From: Rhabdophis nuchalis
Taxonomy: Eukaryota; Chordata; Lepidosauria; Squamata; Natricidae
NCBI GenBank assembly: GCA_039707465.1
Contig: CM077647.1
Location: 49,617,110-49,681,109, forward strand
Direction of reading: 5' to 3'
Length of the DNA: 64,000 nt
Below, in pieces: positions 8,700-20,305 of this stretch; position 1 is the stretch's first letter, and every line of letters begins with the position of its first letter. Made by a program: the position numbers and the translations under genes. The notes beneath the pieces were generated by a model, which saw only the letters and a list, made by a program, of their open reading frames with translations, was not told where the DNA came from and ran no database searches.

Positions 8700-10145
8700 G
8701 CTATAATGCCAGGTCCGTGGTCAATAAAGCCCCCCTGATTCACGATCTAGTTTTGGAGGGGGGTGCGGACCTGGCGGGTATTACGGAGACCTGGTTGGGC
8801 CAAGAGGGGGGGTGCCCCTTGTTGAAATGTGCCTGCCGGGTTACCGGGCATTTCATCAGCCAAGAGCCCAGGGTCGGGGGTGGGGGGGGTTGTGGTTGTC
8901 ATAAAGGAAAGTCTTGATCTAAGGGAGACCACTGTGACTCAGATAGCCGGATGTGAGTCTCTCTGTGTGAAGTGGGGTCGTGGGAGGCAGTTGGGCCTGT
9001 TGATTGCGTACCTGGCTCCCCGCTACGTATCAACGGCCCTTCCCGAGCTTCTCAATGTGATAGCCGAGGTGGTAGTTGGCACCCCCAGGCTGTTAGTCAT
9101 GGGGGATTTCAACCCTGGGTCCTCTTGAAGAAGGGCGGGATATACTGTAAATCTAATAAAATAAATAAATAAATAAATAACCTGCCCTCGGTCGGTGAGA
9201 CATCTGAGATGGCCCGGAAGTTCATGGCTTCCATGATGGCCATGGACCTGATCCAGTTAATTCATGATCCCACCCACATTGGAGGCCACACTCTGGATCT
9301 AGCTTTTGTCTCTGGCCAGTGGTTGAGTGATCTTGGTTTAGGGGAAATAGTCATCGAACCCTTGTCATGGTCAGATCACTCTCTCCTTCGACTTGACTTT
9401 CCAACCGCTGCACCCCACCACGGGGAGGCGGAACAGGAATCAGTGAGATGGTTCCGCCCCAGGCGCCTGATGGACCCTGAGAAGTTCCAGATGGAGCTTG
9501 GGCCGATAGCTGAGACCCTGACTGAGGTCCTTGACTGAGGACCTGGTGGCCACCTGGAACAGTTCAGCCACGGGGGCCCTGGACCGGTTCGTGCCTTTGA
9601 GGCCTCTCACCCGGCACCGAACTGCCTTGGCTCCTTGGTTTTCCGAAGAGCTGAGGGTGATGAAGCATCGGAGGAGATGCCTATAGAGCGGTTGGAGAGC
9701 CACCCGCTCCGAATCTGACCGGACACTGGTAAGGTCTTATTTAAAGACCTATCTAGTGGCGATAAGAGTGGCGAAATGTAATTATTTCTCTGCTCTTGTC
9801 GCGTCTGCAGATAACTGACCAGCCGCCCTGTTTAGGGTGATCCGCTCCCTTCTTCACCCGAGGGCGCGGGACGCCCCCTTGCAGAGTCGAGAGGAGGACT
9901 TTGGATGTTATCTGCATGACAAAATCGATCAAATTCGGGACGCGTTGGCCTCTGACTGGTCTAGTTCAGATGGGTTGACCGAGGCAGGTCCTGAGAATGT
10001 CATCTGGGAGGAGTTTGATCCTGTGACTCCTGAGGACATGGACAGGATACTGGGGCAGCTGAATGCCACCACATGTTTATTGGACCCGTGTCCCTCCTGG
10101 TTGGTACTGGCCTCCCGGGAGATTATACAAGGCTGGCTACAGGGA
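8700..10145 (+). pseudogene. LINE endonuclease and linker (copy D), broken
   Basis: Contains a degraded first block near 8705, 'ITETWLG' near 8785, 'SHGGFQP/LVMGDFN' near 9100 depending on frame, then after the small insertion 'EPLSWSDHSLLRLDFPTA' in the frame 9209-9538. A further shift leads to 'NVIWEEFDPVTPEDMDRIL' and '[17 protein letters not shown]' in the frame from 9837, which is the linker just before the RT. Stops and frameshifts occur between the blocks; the coding run stops at the minus-strand fragment at 10146. Confidence 0.7.
9114..9180 (+). mobile_element. 67-bp ultra-truncated LINE insertion inside copy D
   Basis: 'cctgggtcctcttgaagaag' followed by 'ggcgggatatactgtaaatc' and an 'aaat' tail interrupts the 'GDFN-LPS' endonuclease motif. 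The sequence is the last few dozen bases of the same LINE family plus its tail. Flanking 'aacc' on both sides may be a 4-bp target duplication. Removing the insert restores the uninterrupted motif seen in the other copies. Confidence 0.75.
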
Positions 10146-10328
10146 ATTTTATTTTTTATTTTATTTTATTCAAATTTATATAGCGCCCTATTCTCTGTGG
10201 TAGGACTCAGGGCGGTGCATAGAAAAAGGTAAAAACCACAACACATACATATAATATAAAATTAAATTAAATAGAAAATCTGTGCTAAAAAATTAAAATC
10301 ACTAAAATGCTAACTTTAAAATTAAACC
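10146..10328 (-). mobile_element. LINE 3' UTR fragment, minus strand, within copy D
   Basis: Starts with an A/T tail complement ('ttttattttttattttattt'), then the complement of the terminal motif ('gactcagggcggtgcata') and an A-rich 3' UTR. Only non-coding 3' sequence is present. Because the tail is included, this is a separate 3' end in reverse orientation rather than a 5' inversion from twin priming. Confidence 0.7.
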
Positions 10329-10835
10329 TGATACGCCTTACGCACAGTCACTCAAGCACTCGTCACCTCTCGACTTGACTACTGTAATGCTCTCTACATG
10401 GGGCTCCCCTTGAGGTGCACCCGAAAGCTGCAGCTAGTCCAGAACGCAGCCGCGCGGGTGATTACGGGAGCGCCTAGACACTCCCACATAACACCTATCC
10501 TGCGCGAGCTGCACTGGCTCCCTGTGGTCTTTCGGGTGCGCTTCAAGGTTTTAACGACCATCTTTAAAGCGCTCCATGGCTCGGGGCCTAGTTATATGCG
10601 AGACCGCCTCCTGCCCCATACATCCCTCAGACCGATACGCTCCCACAGAGAGGGCCTCCTCAGGGTGCCGTCGGCTGGACAATGCCGACTGGCGACACCC
10701 AGGGGAAGAGCCTTCTCTGTGGCGGGCCCTGCCCTTTGGAACGACCTACCCCCTGAACTCCGCACCATCTCTGACCTCCGCCTCTTCCGCAAGTGTCTGA
10801 AGATACACCTATTCCATCTAGCCGGCCTAGCATAA
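10329..10835 (+). pseudogene. LINE RT C-terminal domain (copy D)
   Basis: Resumes with 'cctgatacgc' fused to 'cttacgcacagtcactcaag'; about 30 bases present in the other copies are missing at this joint. The frame then encodes 'TSRLDYCNALYMGLPLRCTR', 'THITPILRELHWLPVVFRV'-like sequence and 'SVAGPALWNDLPPELRTISD', ending at 10835. No catalytic residues remain. Confidence 0.7.
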
Positions 10836-11024
10836 CCCCCATTACTGACTCTTAGATAGTTTTAAATTTGGGTTTTTTAAATTCGGTTTTTAGCGCAGGG
10901 TCTATTAGAATAAGTTTTTTAAAATTTTATATGTTTTATATGTGTTTTAACATCCCTGTGCGCCGCCCTGGGTCCGTTTGGAGAAGGGCGGGGTATAAAT
11001 TTAATAAAATAAAATAAATAAATA

Positions 11025-11722
11025 AATAATTGCGCCCCTTTCTGGATCGTGATGCCTTATGCCCGGTCACTCAAGCCCTCGTCACTTCCCGCCTGGATTA
11101 TTGTAACGCTCTCTACATGGGGCTTCCCGGAGGTGCACCCAGAGGCTGCAGTTGGTCCAGAATGCGGCCGCGCAGGGGATTTTGGGAGCATCTAGATGCT
11201 CCCATGTGACACCTCTCCTGCATGAGCTGCACTGGCTGCCTGTGGCTTTCCGGGTGTGCTTCAAGATATTAGTGACCACCTTTAAAGCGCTCAATGGCAA
11301 GGGACCTGGTTACTTGCAAGACCGCCTCCTGCTGCCAAATACCTCCCACCGACCAGTTCGCTCCCACAGAGAGGGCCTCCTCAGGGTACCGTCGGCCAGA
11401 CAATGTCGGCTGGCAACGCACAGGGGGAGAGCCTTCTCTGTGGCAGCCCCTGCCCTTTGGAATGACCTACCCCCTGAACTACGTACCATCACAGACCTAC
11501 GTCTCTTCCGTCGGGCCCTGAAGACACATTTATTTCGTGCTGCTGGCCTCTCATAGTTTTTAATTGATTTTAGTACTGGGTTTTAACTGCAGGCCAATAC
11601 ATTTAATACATTTTAATATATCATTTTAGTTTTTGTACTACCTATTTTTACTATGGCTGTGCACCGCCCTGAGTCCCGGAAGGGAGAAGGGCGGTATATA
11701 AATTGAATAAATTGAAATTGAA
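11025..11722 (+). mobile_element. 5'-truncated CR1/L2 LINE (copy D2)
   Basis: Begins at 'ttgcgcccctttctggatcg' immediately after the 'aaat' tail of copy D and encodes the C-terminal domain; the frame 11152-11556 has 'HVTPLLHELHWLPVAFRVCF' and 'SVAAPALWNDLPPELRTITD'. A short deletion precedes 11152 near 'ggggcttcccgg'. The 3' end shows 'caccgccctgagtcccgg', 'gagaagggcggtatataaat' and an 'attgaa' tail. It is a distinct subfamily from copy D, with a different tail. Confidence 0.75.
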
Positions 11723-13787
11723 AATGTCAGGCATGATCAAGGGAGGATTCACTGAGGCATTTCGCTGGATTTCTCCATCTTGGAGACTATCACTATATGC
11801 CTATCCTACTTCACAGAGTTCTGGTGACTATAAAAAGTAGTAAAACCATGTATGCTGCTTTTAGCCAAATTTATATCAGTATTGAATATATATTTGCTGA
11901 TGTATTCTACTGTATCTCATTGCAGGTCCAGATGCTGATACAGTACAAATAAACTTTGTTGTTATTGATGCTTTCATATAGTTACCACTCTTTGTATAAC
12001 TGTGGATTGAGAATCTAAACAGTAGAGGTTTGGTTTTTTTGTTTTTGTTTATAAGCCACAAACCAAAAAGCCCCGTCAATTGATCTACAAAATTATCATG
12101 GCAAATGCTGCCTCTAGTGTGTGAGAAACAGAAGAACAATTAAGATGGAATCTATTGGTGGAAACATTAAGAAACTTGTTGTATTTGTTCAAAATGTAGT
12201 TTTGTTCAAATGTAGTTTTCTTTTATTAAACTTCCTGACAAAAGTAGTTTTCGTGGGGAATTCCTAGATATGGATTGTCAGGCCTTTATTCAACTATTTT
12301 GGGCATAAATGCAAAACCTGTCTGAAAACAAAGCATACTTTTTAGTTATTCAAGTTTTTCATTCAGCATCAAATATGCAGAAAAACACATGAGGGCAAAC
12401 ACATGTAACATTCTGCTAACCTGGAATTGAATTGATTAATTTCCATAGACATTCTGACTATTCAAGCGAAGGCAGGAAAAGCCCTCTTAACATCAAACAC
12501 TGTTAAAATGATACTTTCAACTTCAAATGTTTGCTCATTCAAGCCTGCGATTAAATGTCTTTTCTACACTAATAATATTTGCAAATACCAAGACAATTTT
12601 GAGGGTGCATGTTTTCTTTGTCATCTCCTTGACAGCATATGCAAATTGAATTGTCAGAACAATCTGTAAACATCAAGTGAATATAAAATGAACATTTATG
12701 ATTTTCAAGTTTGATTAAATATAGTCCAATAAACCTTTAGTAGATTTAAATTTAGTTGACATTTACTCATATCACTCCTTGTGGAAAAAGCAAAGTTACT
12801 TATATCCCAAATGAATTGATTTTTCAAATAGAAAATAAGGACTTGGAGAATTTACGTCTCCTGTAATGTCTCTCCACAGTGTATTTACTATGTTGACAAG
12901 AAATATTTTTCTCCCTAACTGATCTGAGTGAAGTTGACATGAACCAAATGGAATGTCTGGAATAAAGTCCTAATGCCTAAACTTATTTAAATTTAGGGAC
13001 TGATTGTATACTATAGAAATGAGCCAATCAATAATTTATCTTTAAAGTATGAGTATGAGGTTATTATAACATGAACATACTTTACTCATGATAGTTTGTA
13101 TTAATATGTTAAATTTCCTCATAATACAAATGCATTGTTTCAATGTGAAGGATGCTGTCCCATTTCAATAACACAGATTTCTCCACTCCAGTTCCAAATA
13201 TATATATTTAAGCAAAACAAGATTTCTGTTGAAGTCTTTCCCTAATTATAATTTAAAATTGGGAATGCAATGTATGTATGCGGTTGTTGTACGCTGATGA
13301 AGTCCATGTTTCTCTATGTTTTGAAATTGAATACTATTCTTAAAAAGTTATGGCTGAATAGTTCAGAACTTTAATAAATGGAGGTATCTATATATCATTA
13401 AACCTCTCCTATCTGGTATAGTAGTATATTAAAGCTCTTAGCTATTCAGCCACAACTTTCTTAATTTGTTTGTAATCTTCAGCTTATAAAACTAATACAT
13501 CATAGAGTAACAATTTTTGAATCAGGATGGTTCAGATGGTCTAACTTACTCCATGCACCCAAAATCCAGGATCCATTATTCCAGTGGAATTGAAACTTGG
13601 CAAAGTTGTAGTTACTTCAGTTATACCATGCTGCTTCAATCAATGTGGTATTGTGATTGTCATGTCCCATGCTTTTTGCAAGCTTCCCACAATTAAAGAC
13701 AATGGAGAAGCTAGCAGGAAATCAGAAGTCACTCCTGCTTCCACTGCTTTTTTGCTCACTGATAGTCCTTCTGCTTCTCTGAAATGA
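11723..13787. other. single-copy AT-rich sequence
   Basis: About 2 kb with no repeat, coding frame or RNA gene that I recognise. The only long frame (11876-12139, minus) has no motif. Confidence 0.4.
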
Positions 13788-14218
13788 TGTCAGGGTTCCA
13801 AATAATAGATCTATTGCAAGCAAGAACTCCAAGGCAGGTAGACTCCTCAAAGAATAGCTTTATTGGATATATCAAATTGGCACATATTTGGTGAAAACCA
13901 GCTCTGAAAGTTCCTTTAATTTTCACCTAATTAAATGTAAAAGGTTTTCCCCCAGTCCCAAACAATCAGTCATATGGCCCAATCCATGCAATGTCCACTG
14001 GTCTGGTGACATCACTCCTCCTTCCTCCGCCAGGTGTGAGAATGTCCTTGGTTTCCAAGAGAAACTATTTTATGTTGGCTACATATCCCCAGCTATCTTT
14101 AATCCCCCCTCCCTATCTCTTGCTTCAGTGTGGCAACACTAAAGCTCCAAGATGGCTTCATCCAGGTCATCTTCAGGATTGATAGATGATGCATTAGGTC
14201 ATGGGTTGTTTAATAACA
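13788..14218 (-). repeat. possible solo LTR, minus strand
   Basis: Read on the minus strand it would start 'tgttattaaac' and end 'ggaaccctgaca', a TG...CA layout of 431 bp. An AATAAA signal complement ('ctttattgg') lies at about 13857, at the expected distance from the 3' end. No matching 5-bp duplication is visible, so the call rests on the termini and poly(A) signal. Confidence 0.35.
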
Positions 14219-15526
14219 TACAAATCATAAATGGATGACTTCAACTATGAACAAACATTGAGGAAAAATTTCCAGATTAAAAAAGTCAGGATATTTTTAT
14301 CTCTTTCATGGATTGAATAATTTCTTGGAAAAAAAAGATCTTATGGCTGTGTTTTACTTTTATTTATGCATAAGTGGATGAGATGGATTGAACTTTGATA
14401 GTTGAATTATTTTTGCCCCACTTGTCTATACCATGTAGTATTCTCCTCAATTCCATTTCTCAAGCAGTCTTTGGAACAGAAAGAAAGCACAAAGACAAAA
14501 AATTACATTTAACAATTTAATCATCAGGAAAAAAAATCTCACAAACACCAATTCCAAAAATTTTATATTAATGGCTGTGATTGTTAGAATCCAATTATTG
14601 ACATTCATTGGAGCAAGGGGTGGAAATGATGAAATATGTATCACAACATTGCGATGCAAACATTGTCATTTAATTAATTAATATGGGCACCATATCAGGG
14701 AATGTGCAAGAGGAATACGAAAATCCATAAAATAACACATATGAAACAAACTCTAATGAAAACATTATATAATAATTATTAAAAAGATTAAAAACTACAA
14801 AGAGCAGAACTAAACAAGAAAATAAGATAATAGGAGAAATGTTAGTTATAATGAGCCACCTCACAAGTTTACGCATCTTCTGATTTACCTGCATATAACG
14901 TTGTGATATAAGTGCCAATCAAAGTTTATATTTCTTCATCATTTTTAAATTATTCTGGATTAGAACGGGCACCTATAATTCTAATTTGTTTTCTTAATTT
15001 CTTTTTATTCTGTACAACTTAAAATTTAGATTGTTCTTTAACTAGGAAATGTCTTTTTTAAACTACATTCAAATATAATTTCCAACATTTTTCTTACTAT
15101 CAGTTTGACAACTGCTTATTCACAGTGCAAATGTATTCTTAATTGTTGTCAGGCATTGCAATCACAAAAATTCCCAGCTCTCAGATATGATCTGAGGATT
15201 GTCTATCCTGATAAGTTTTGAAGTGTCCCAGGAGGGGATGCTGAAAGTTGGAATTGAGGATAAGAAAAGGGAATCAGAAACTCACCCTGTTCTTATTTAT
15301 GACTCTACAAGTGTTTTAGATCAGCTTTTTTCCCAGGTAAGTTTTGGCTTTTAAGAAGACATATTAGGCCAGTATTTCTCAAAATTAATAATTTAAAGAT
15401 GTGTGTGGACTTCTTGCATTTCTGGGGGTTTAGGTTCATGCATCGTAAAGTTGATAAGGTTGATAAACACTGCTTTGGAACACTTAGGGACTAACAATTA
15501 CCCAAGCTGTCCTTAGGTAGTTTTCA
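14219..15526. other. no recognisable feature
   Basis: AT-rich sequence. The minus-strand frames at 14447-14659 and 14670-14918 are hydrophobic only because of base composition. Confidence 0.4.
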
Positions 15527-15770
15527 GTTTGGGACAAGGGTGGGTTCTAGCTGCCGGTATTGCCAGTTTGCTCAGGGATGCGCTGCACTGCATGTGCATG
15601 TGCAGTGCAACAAAAATTACAGAAGACAAAAATAAGATGGCAGCGCCTATGGCAGCGCCTATGAAGAACCGGTTCAGAGGTGTGGCAAGCTGGGTCGCTG
15701 TCGGTTCCAGTGACCCATGCTACCAAGTTACCAACGGTTCGGCTGGTAGGAACCCACCTCTGGTTTGGGA
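15527..15770. mobile_element. hAT-type MITE with perfect 8-bp TSD
   Basis: The element occupies 15535-15762 (228 bp). It is flanked on both sides by 'gtttggga' (15527-15534 and 15763-15770), an 8-bp target duplication diagnostic of the hAT class. The termini are imperfect inverted repeats: 'caagggtgggttctagc' at the left and the complement 'cagaggtgggttcctacc' at the right. No transposase is present. Confidence 0.8.
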
Positions 15771-15954
15771 TATTAAACCGCTTGAGTCCTGTGAAATAGA
15801 CAATACACATATTTTTAATAAAGAAGTTTATGTACAATGTACATAAATAACCTCAGTCCCGCAACTAGATTTATGATGCTAAGATTACTCCAAATATCTA
15901 GCATGATGGAATACAATCATTTCCTGATCATTCAGAAGACATGGAGAACTTATC

Positions 15955-16252
15955 CCTTTGATAAAAACTTGCCAGTCATGTCTGACTCTAGGGGGCAATG
16001 CTCATTTCCGATTTACAGCTGAAGTGTTGTCCGAAAATACTTCTGTGGTCATGTGGCTGGCATAACTATATGCTGAAGGTGCATCCATTTACCGTATCTA
16101 CTTGCATTTGCATGGTTTTGAACTGCGAGGTTGGCAAGAGCTGGGAGAAAGTATAATAGAAATTCACCCCCTCATATGGTGCTTAAGTCTTGAACTGCCA
16201 ATTTTCCAGTTAACAAATCTAGTGCCTTAACATTTTGCCCGGCTGCCCCAAC
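15955..16252 (-). mobile_element. old Sauria-type tRNA-derived SINE, minus strand
   Basis: Diverged copy of the SINE found at 25505-25858. Shared landmarks in order: 'tctgactctagggggcaatg' (Bov-B-like tail), 'tggtcatgtggctggcat', 'tctacttgcatttgcatgg', 'gttttgaactgcgaggttgg' and a decayed tRNA-like head near 16190-16250. Confidence 0.7.
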
Positions 16253-16511
16253 CTCTAGGCCAGTGATGGTTAACCTTTTCAGCAGCAAGTGCCATAACTG
16301 GAGTGTATGCGCACGTATGCATGTGTGTGTGCGACAGAGCAGCAGAAGATAGCAGCTGGCTAGTGTGCATGGGCACTGGATTAGTTGGCTGGTGCTCATG
16401 CATGCAATGGAACCTGGAAGAGCAGCTGGCAATGGTGTGCATGCCCACAGAGAGGGCTCTGTGTGCCACCTCTGGCATGCGTGCCATATATTCACCATCA
16501 CGGCTCTAGGC
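16253..16511. mobile_element. hAT-type MITE with perfect 8-bp TSD
   Basis: The element at 16261-16503 is bounded by 'ctctaggc' at 16253-16260 and 16504-16511. The termini are inverted repeats: 'cagtgatggttaacctttt' at the left and, as complement, 'ccgtgatggtgaatatatgg' at the right. The interior is rich in 'tgcatg/gtgtgc' and contains no transposase. Confidence 0.8.
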
Positions 16512-16619
16512 TCTGATAATACTAATAGCTATTTTTCCCCTTTCCTTTCCTTTCCTTTCTTTTCCTTTCACAAAACATTAATTTTTAAAGCCAAATTATA
16601 GGGAAGAGTACAGGCATTC

Positions 16620-16850
16620 TTCATCTGGCTATCACAATTGGGACTGGGAGTTTAGTTGTTAAAAAAAGTGGTTGCTAAATGAAAATGTGACTGTGCTGTT
16701 GACCTAACTTAAACTTTCCTTTACTTTTCAGACTAGTGAAGGTTGCAAATATAAATATGGTTGTGAAGTTACTTTTTCATCACTGTTCTAAATGTGAATG
16801 ATTGCTAAATGAATCAGTAGCTAAATGAATACTATCTGTTAATAAAGGTT
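16620..16850 (-). repeat. old interspersed repeat, possibly DNA-transposon derived
   Basis: Phrases such as 'agttgttaaaaaaagtggtt', 'tgctaaatgaatcagtag' and 'tgaatactatctg' match a repeat pattern I recall from squamates, with terminal 'taaatgaa' motifs related to those at 640-903 in inverse orientation. Weak assignment. Confidence 0.35.
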
Positions 16851-19800
16851 AATCGGGAAATTTTTGGATTGTGCCTTAGGTTTTGCTGCCATTGAAAGCA
16901 AGGTAAGACAAAATACTGAATCAATTTCTGATCATATGTATATGAGGAACAAGTCTTAATTTCAATATTCAAATTTGTAATCTAAAATAAACCAATCAGA
17001 GAACCTGTAGCCTTTTAAATGTAGCTGAATAGTAATTTTCAGCATTTTTCTGTATTGTCTTTTCTGGCTCAAATTATCATGAATTGTAGCTCTATTTTAT
17101 TTTTATTATTGAAAAATGTCAATATTTTACAAATAGAATAGGAATATGATCAAATCTGAACTAGATAATTGCTCAGAACCAAAAGGAGCAATTGCCCTTT
17201 TGCTATTCTCAAGTACCCCAAAACAGTTGCCATATTGGAATTCCAAGTGCAGCTTCCCCCAAAATATTGCCCAATAATTGGAGTGGGACTAAAATTATCA
17301 GATCTAGTGGCAATTAATTTAAACATCCTGAGGAAAACACTCCCTTCCCTAGCCACTGTGTTTCCAGCTATATGTGGACAAGAGAGAGAGAGAGAGTGTC
17401 ACACAAAAGAAAAATATTAATCCTGACTGCGAAGGGAAGTTCTGACGCACTTTATATATTTCTTTTTCATAAGAGTTGTGGAGAAACATTGCAGATGATG
17501 TCATAGCAGCTGCTGATTGCCTGACGGACAGCTTCCGCAGCGCAACATGAGGCCCTGTGGTGTTCATGTCAAGAAGATTGGCAGTTGAATGACACCAATG
17601 AGAGCTGGTCTGTATTCCCTCTGGGAATGCTGCCCTAATTGATAGACGGAATGCAAGGAGAAAGGCTGTCTTTGAACCTGAAAGGGATCAGCGTTCTCCC
17701 CCTCCCTTTCTTTTCAGCTTATGCCCCCACTTTCCACAGTTCTTTTTCTATTTCTTCCTTCTTCCTTTCTTCTTTATTTAAAAAACGAGCAGGGGAGAGG
17801 AGAGAGGGCAAGAGCAAGGCATTTTGTTCTGCAGCAGTTACTGAACTTAATGGAACTGAATGTCTTCCCCCCCTCGCAATCTGCCAGTCAAAAGCCTGAA
17901 CTGCGGGGCTGCTAAATGAAGTCCTTTCAGAGTCAGATGGGGGAGAGACGTGTCACTCATCCAACAGACCCTGTTGTGTTTTAATCTGTCAGAGGGGTGA
18001 TAGGGGAGAGCAGTCGGGCAAAGCCAGGGCACATTCCCAGCAGCAGTGAAGGGGCCCAGATAAAACCAGGTGCCAAAAACCCCAAAAAAAACCAACAACC
18101 CCCAACCATCATAAACATTTGCGATGGGGAACTCTCCAGGCACTCAGCTTTGCAATCAAGTGACAGGTATTTGAGCAAAGTTTCAGCCAAAGCTTTCTTT
18201 GGAACAATCCAGAATATAAACCTGGATTGTAAATTTGGAATTTAACTAGGTAAATTATGGATTTCAGATTAAAATGTTGTTTGATGTTTAAAATGTCCTT
18301 TCCATACAGACCTTAACAATTTGAAAATAGGAATCCATGAGATGAAATGCATTGCAAGCTATGAAAGTTGGTCTGTCATTCTTAGTTTCTCATAGGAGTT
18401 AACGTTGCAATAGCAGCATTTTTTTTTTTTTTTGCTTGAATTCTTTTTCCTATTCTCTAATTCAGGAGTAGGTAATTTTTTACTGATCAAGGGCCATATT
18501 TGATAATTTTATTTCCATGAAACATGCGATAGATAAGAATGAGAACCTTCAACCACTGTAACACATTAACGAAGCTTTTAACCTCTAATCTTATAGAGAA
18601 ACCACACCATTAATTCTCAGTGAAACAAATGTGCTACATTTGTTTTTGGATATAGGGATTAAGGCGCTGGATATGATCAGCAGTTTATTAGAGCTATTGT
18701 TGCTTTACAGAAACTATGACAGAATTTAATATTTAAAAGCCACAATTAACTTTAAGTATTGCTTGTTAAACTAGCCATAATAGCCTTAGTTCATACATAA
18801 AACTAGGAATAAATCATATTTTATAAATTGCTTGGTTTACACATTGACCATGTATGTTTATTAGTCATCATGATTTGCTATAATGGTTATCAAACATTGA
18901 TTGATTCATCACTCTAAGCCCCAACCAGATACATTTTGAGATGAGAACTCTGTATGTGAAATCAGTCACTCTTTGTCTTGAGAATTATTCTTTTGACTAA
19001 TACAGGAAGGATATTGCAGCAATTTATCAATGTATTTATGTTATTTATATATACACACCAACACATAGATGTTTGTTATTCATTTTCATGGATTTCTTCC
19101 CAACACTAAGCCAAACCCAAAAACTATATTTTGAACTTATGATATTATGCTCTAAGATGTTGCGCTATTGTGATGAATAGGAAATGCTTGTTGTTGATTA
19201 TATTTTGGCAACTGTCTAAAAGATTTTGGGCTTTGGAATAATTTGTTTTGAAAGCAGTTTTTTTTTTTTTAGTTTTACTTCTTTATTTGTGATAAGTGTA
19301 ATGCATTCAGACAAAGTAGGAATCATGGGGAAGAAATGATCAACCCTGATTTAAAAGAAAGTCCAGGACCAGACCTATTTCAAATACTTGAAGTAGGAAG
19401 AAAGCAATGATCCTCATTCTTATTGAATTCCGTGGTGAGCATGGGAGAGAGCTTCACTTATTCTTTCTCCATATAATTTACCATCATTTTGCAAACTGCA
19501 GTTACATGTTGAGCTAACACCTTTGGCATAAACATATTTACACTGAGTGGGTTTATCCATTTCTTACAATTCTCTTTCCCCCTTCCCAAGGAGTCAGCTT
19601 GATCTAATGTCCGTGAAAATCAATGGAAACCCTCTCTTTGTTTTCAGGGACTGCTTTGATTGAACTTTGGTATAAGTAAAACGTCTGGTCTGTCCATATG
19701 TTGCACTATGGAAAATCAAAGGACTCCCTCCACTTGTCGCTTACTGAGTGGAATTATAATATTCACATAATTTGCCTCCTGAACAGAGTACAGGAAAAAC

Positions 19801-20090
19801 TTTGGGTGCTTCTCCAGTATATAATTTGCATTCAGCTACATCTGACTCTAGTGAGACAACACTGGGATGGAGCTGGAACCTCCATTTATATTTTTCTGAT
19901 GGCATTGTTCTTGAAATGAAAGTTGTTACAAAGAATATATGGTAGCATCTTTATCATATTTGGAACCGATTTTGACAAGGTAATATAATATAACACAAGA
20001 TAATATAACTTTCTGCAAATCCAGTAAAGCAATTAAGAAACCATTTTATTCTATTTCAGCCCACCACCAGGGCTACCTCGGACAAGTACC
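16851..20090. other. single-copy sequence, no gene recognised
   Basis: Contains only low-complexity features: 'ga' repeats near 17383, a CT-rich stretch near 17695-17780, T-runs at 18419 and 19258, and a possible remnant of a hAT-like terminus near 18464 ('caggagtaggtaatttttta'). No coding frame has a recognisable motif. Confidence 0.4.

Positions 20091-20139
<49 letters not shown>
20091..20139. repeat. (ATTG)n microsatellite
   Basis: About twelve uninterrupted units of the tetranucleotide 'attg'. No LINE tail is recognisable directly beside it. Confidence 0.9.
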
Positions 20140-20141
<2 letters not shown>

Positions 20142-20239
20142 ATGTGTTATCATATCAGTGTTGCCTTTAGCAACACATAAATTGTTTACAAAATCTCCTG
20201 TTCCCAATCTGGTCTTTTAGATCTTACGATACACACTCA

Positions 20240-20305
20240 TTGCTGCTGTAACTGAATCCATCTAATTTTTACAATGACAATAAAGATTATTATTATTACT
20301 ATTGG
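20240..20305 (+). repeat. 3' end of an interspersed repeat with an ATT tail
   Basis: 'taatttttacaatgacaata' followed by 'aagattattattattact'. The same terminal block occurs at about 58028-58060, there with a long ATT microsatellite. The family is unknown to me; the pattern is that of a retroposon 3' end with a microsatellite tail. Confidence 0.5.

Larger units (their letters stand above)
8330..11020 (+). mobile_element. rearranged CR1/L2 LINE (copy D)
   Basis: Plus-strand copy with the N-terminal extension ('WKLRGVLVKFLI' in translation near 8335), endonuclease, linker, C-terminal domain and 3' UTR, but without the reverse transcriptase core. A 67-bp LINE tail sits inside the endonuclease at 9114-9180. 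The RT core, roughly 0.9 kb in the intact copies, is replaced at 10146-10328 by a minus-strand LINE 3' end. The plus copy resumes at about 10329 and ends with 'gccgccctgggtcc', 'gggcgg' and an 'aaat' tail near 11020. Confidence 0.75.

Noticed and set aside
10146..10328. 5' inversion by twin priming in LINE copy D
   Set aside because: The inverted piece is the 3' UTR with its tail, whereas twin priming inverts the upstream part.
15529..15846. 105-codon frame
   Set aside because: Spans a hAT MITE and its flank; the frame crosses the insertion boundary.
16303..16601. Overlapping frames of 68-109 codons
   Set aside because: They fall in the GC/TG-rich interior of a hAT MITE.
20091..20139. CRISPR-like or satellite array
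   Set aside because: A pure tetranucleotide microsatellite; no spacers, and the window is vertebrate.
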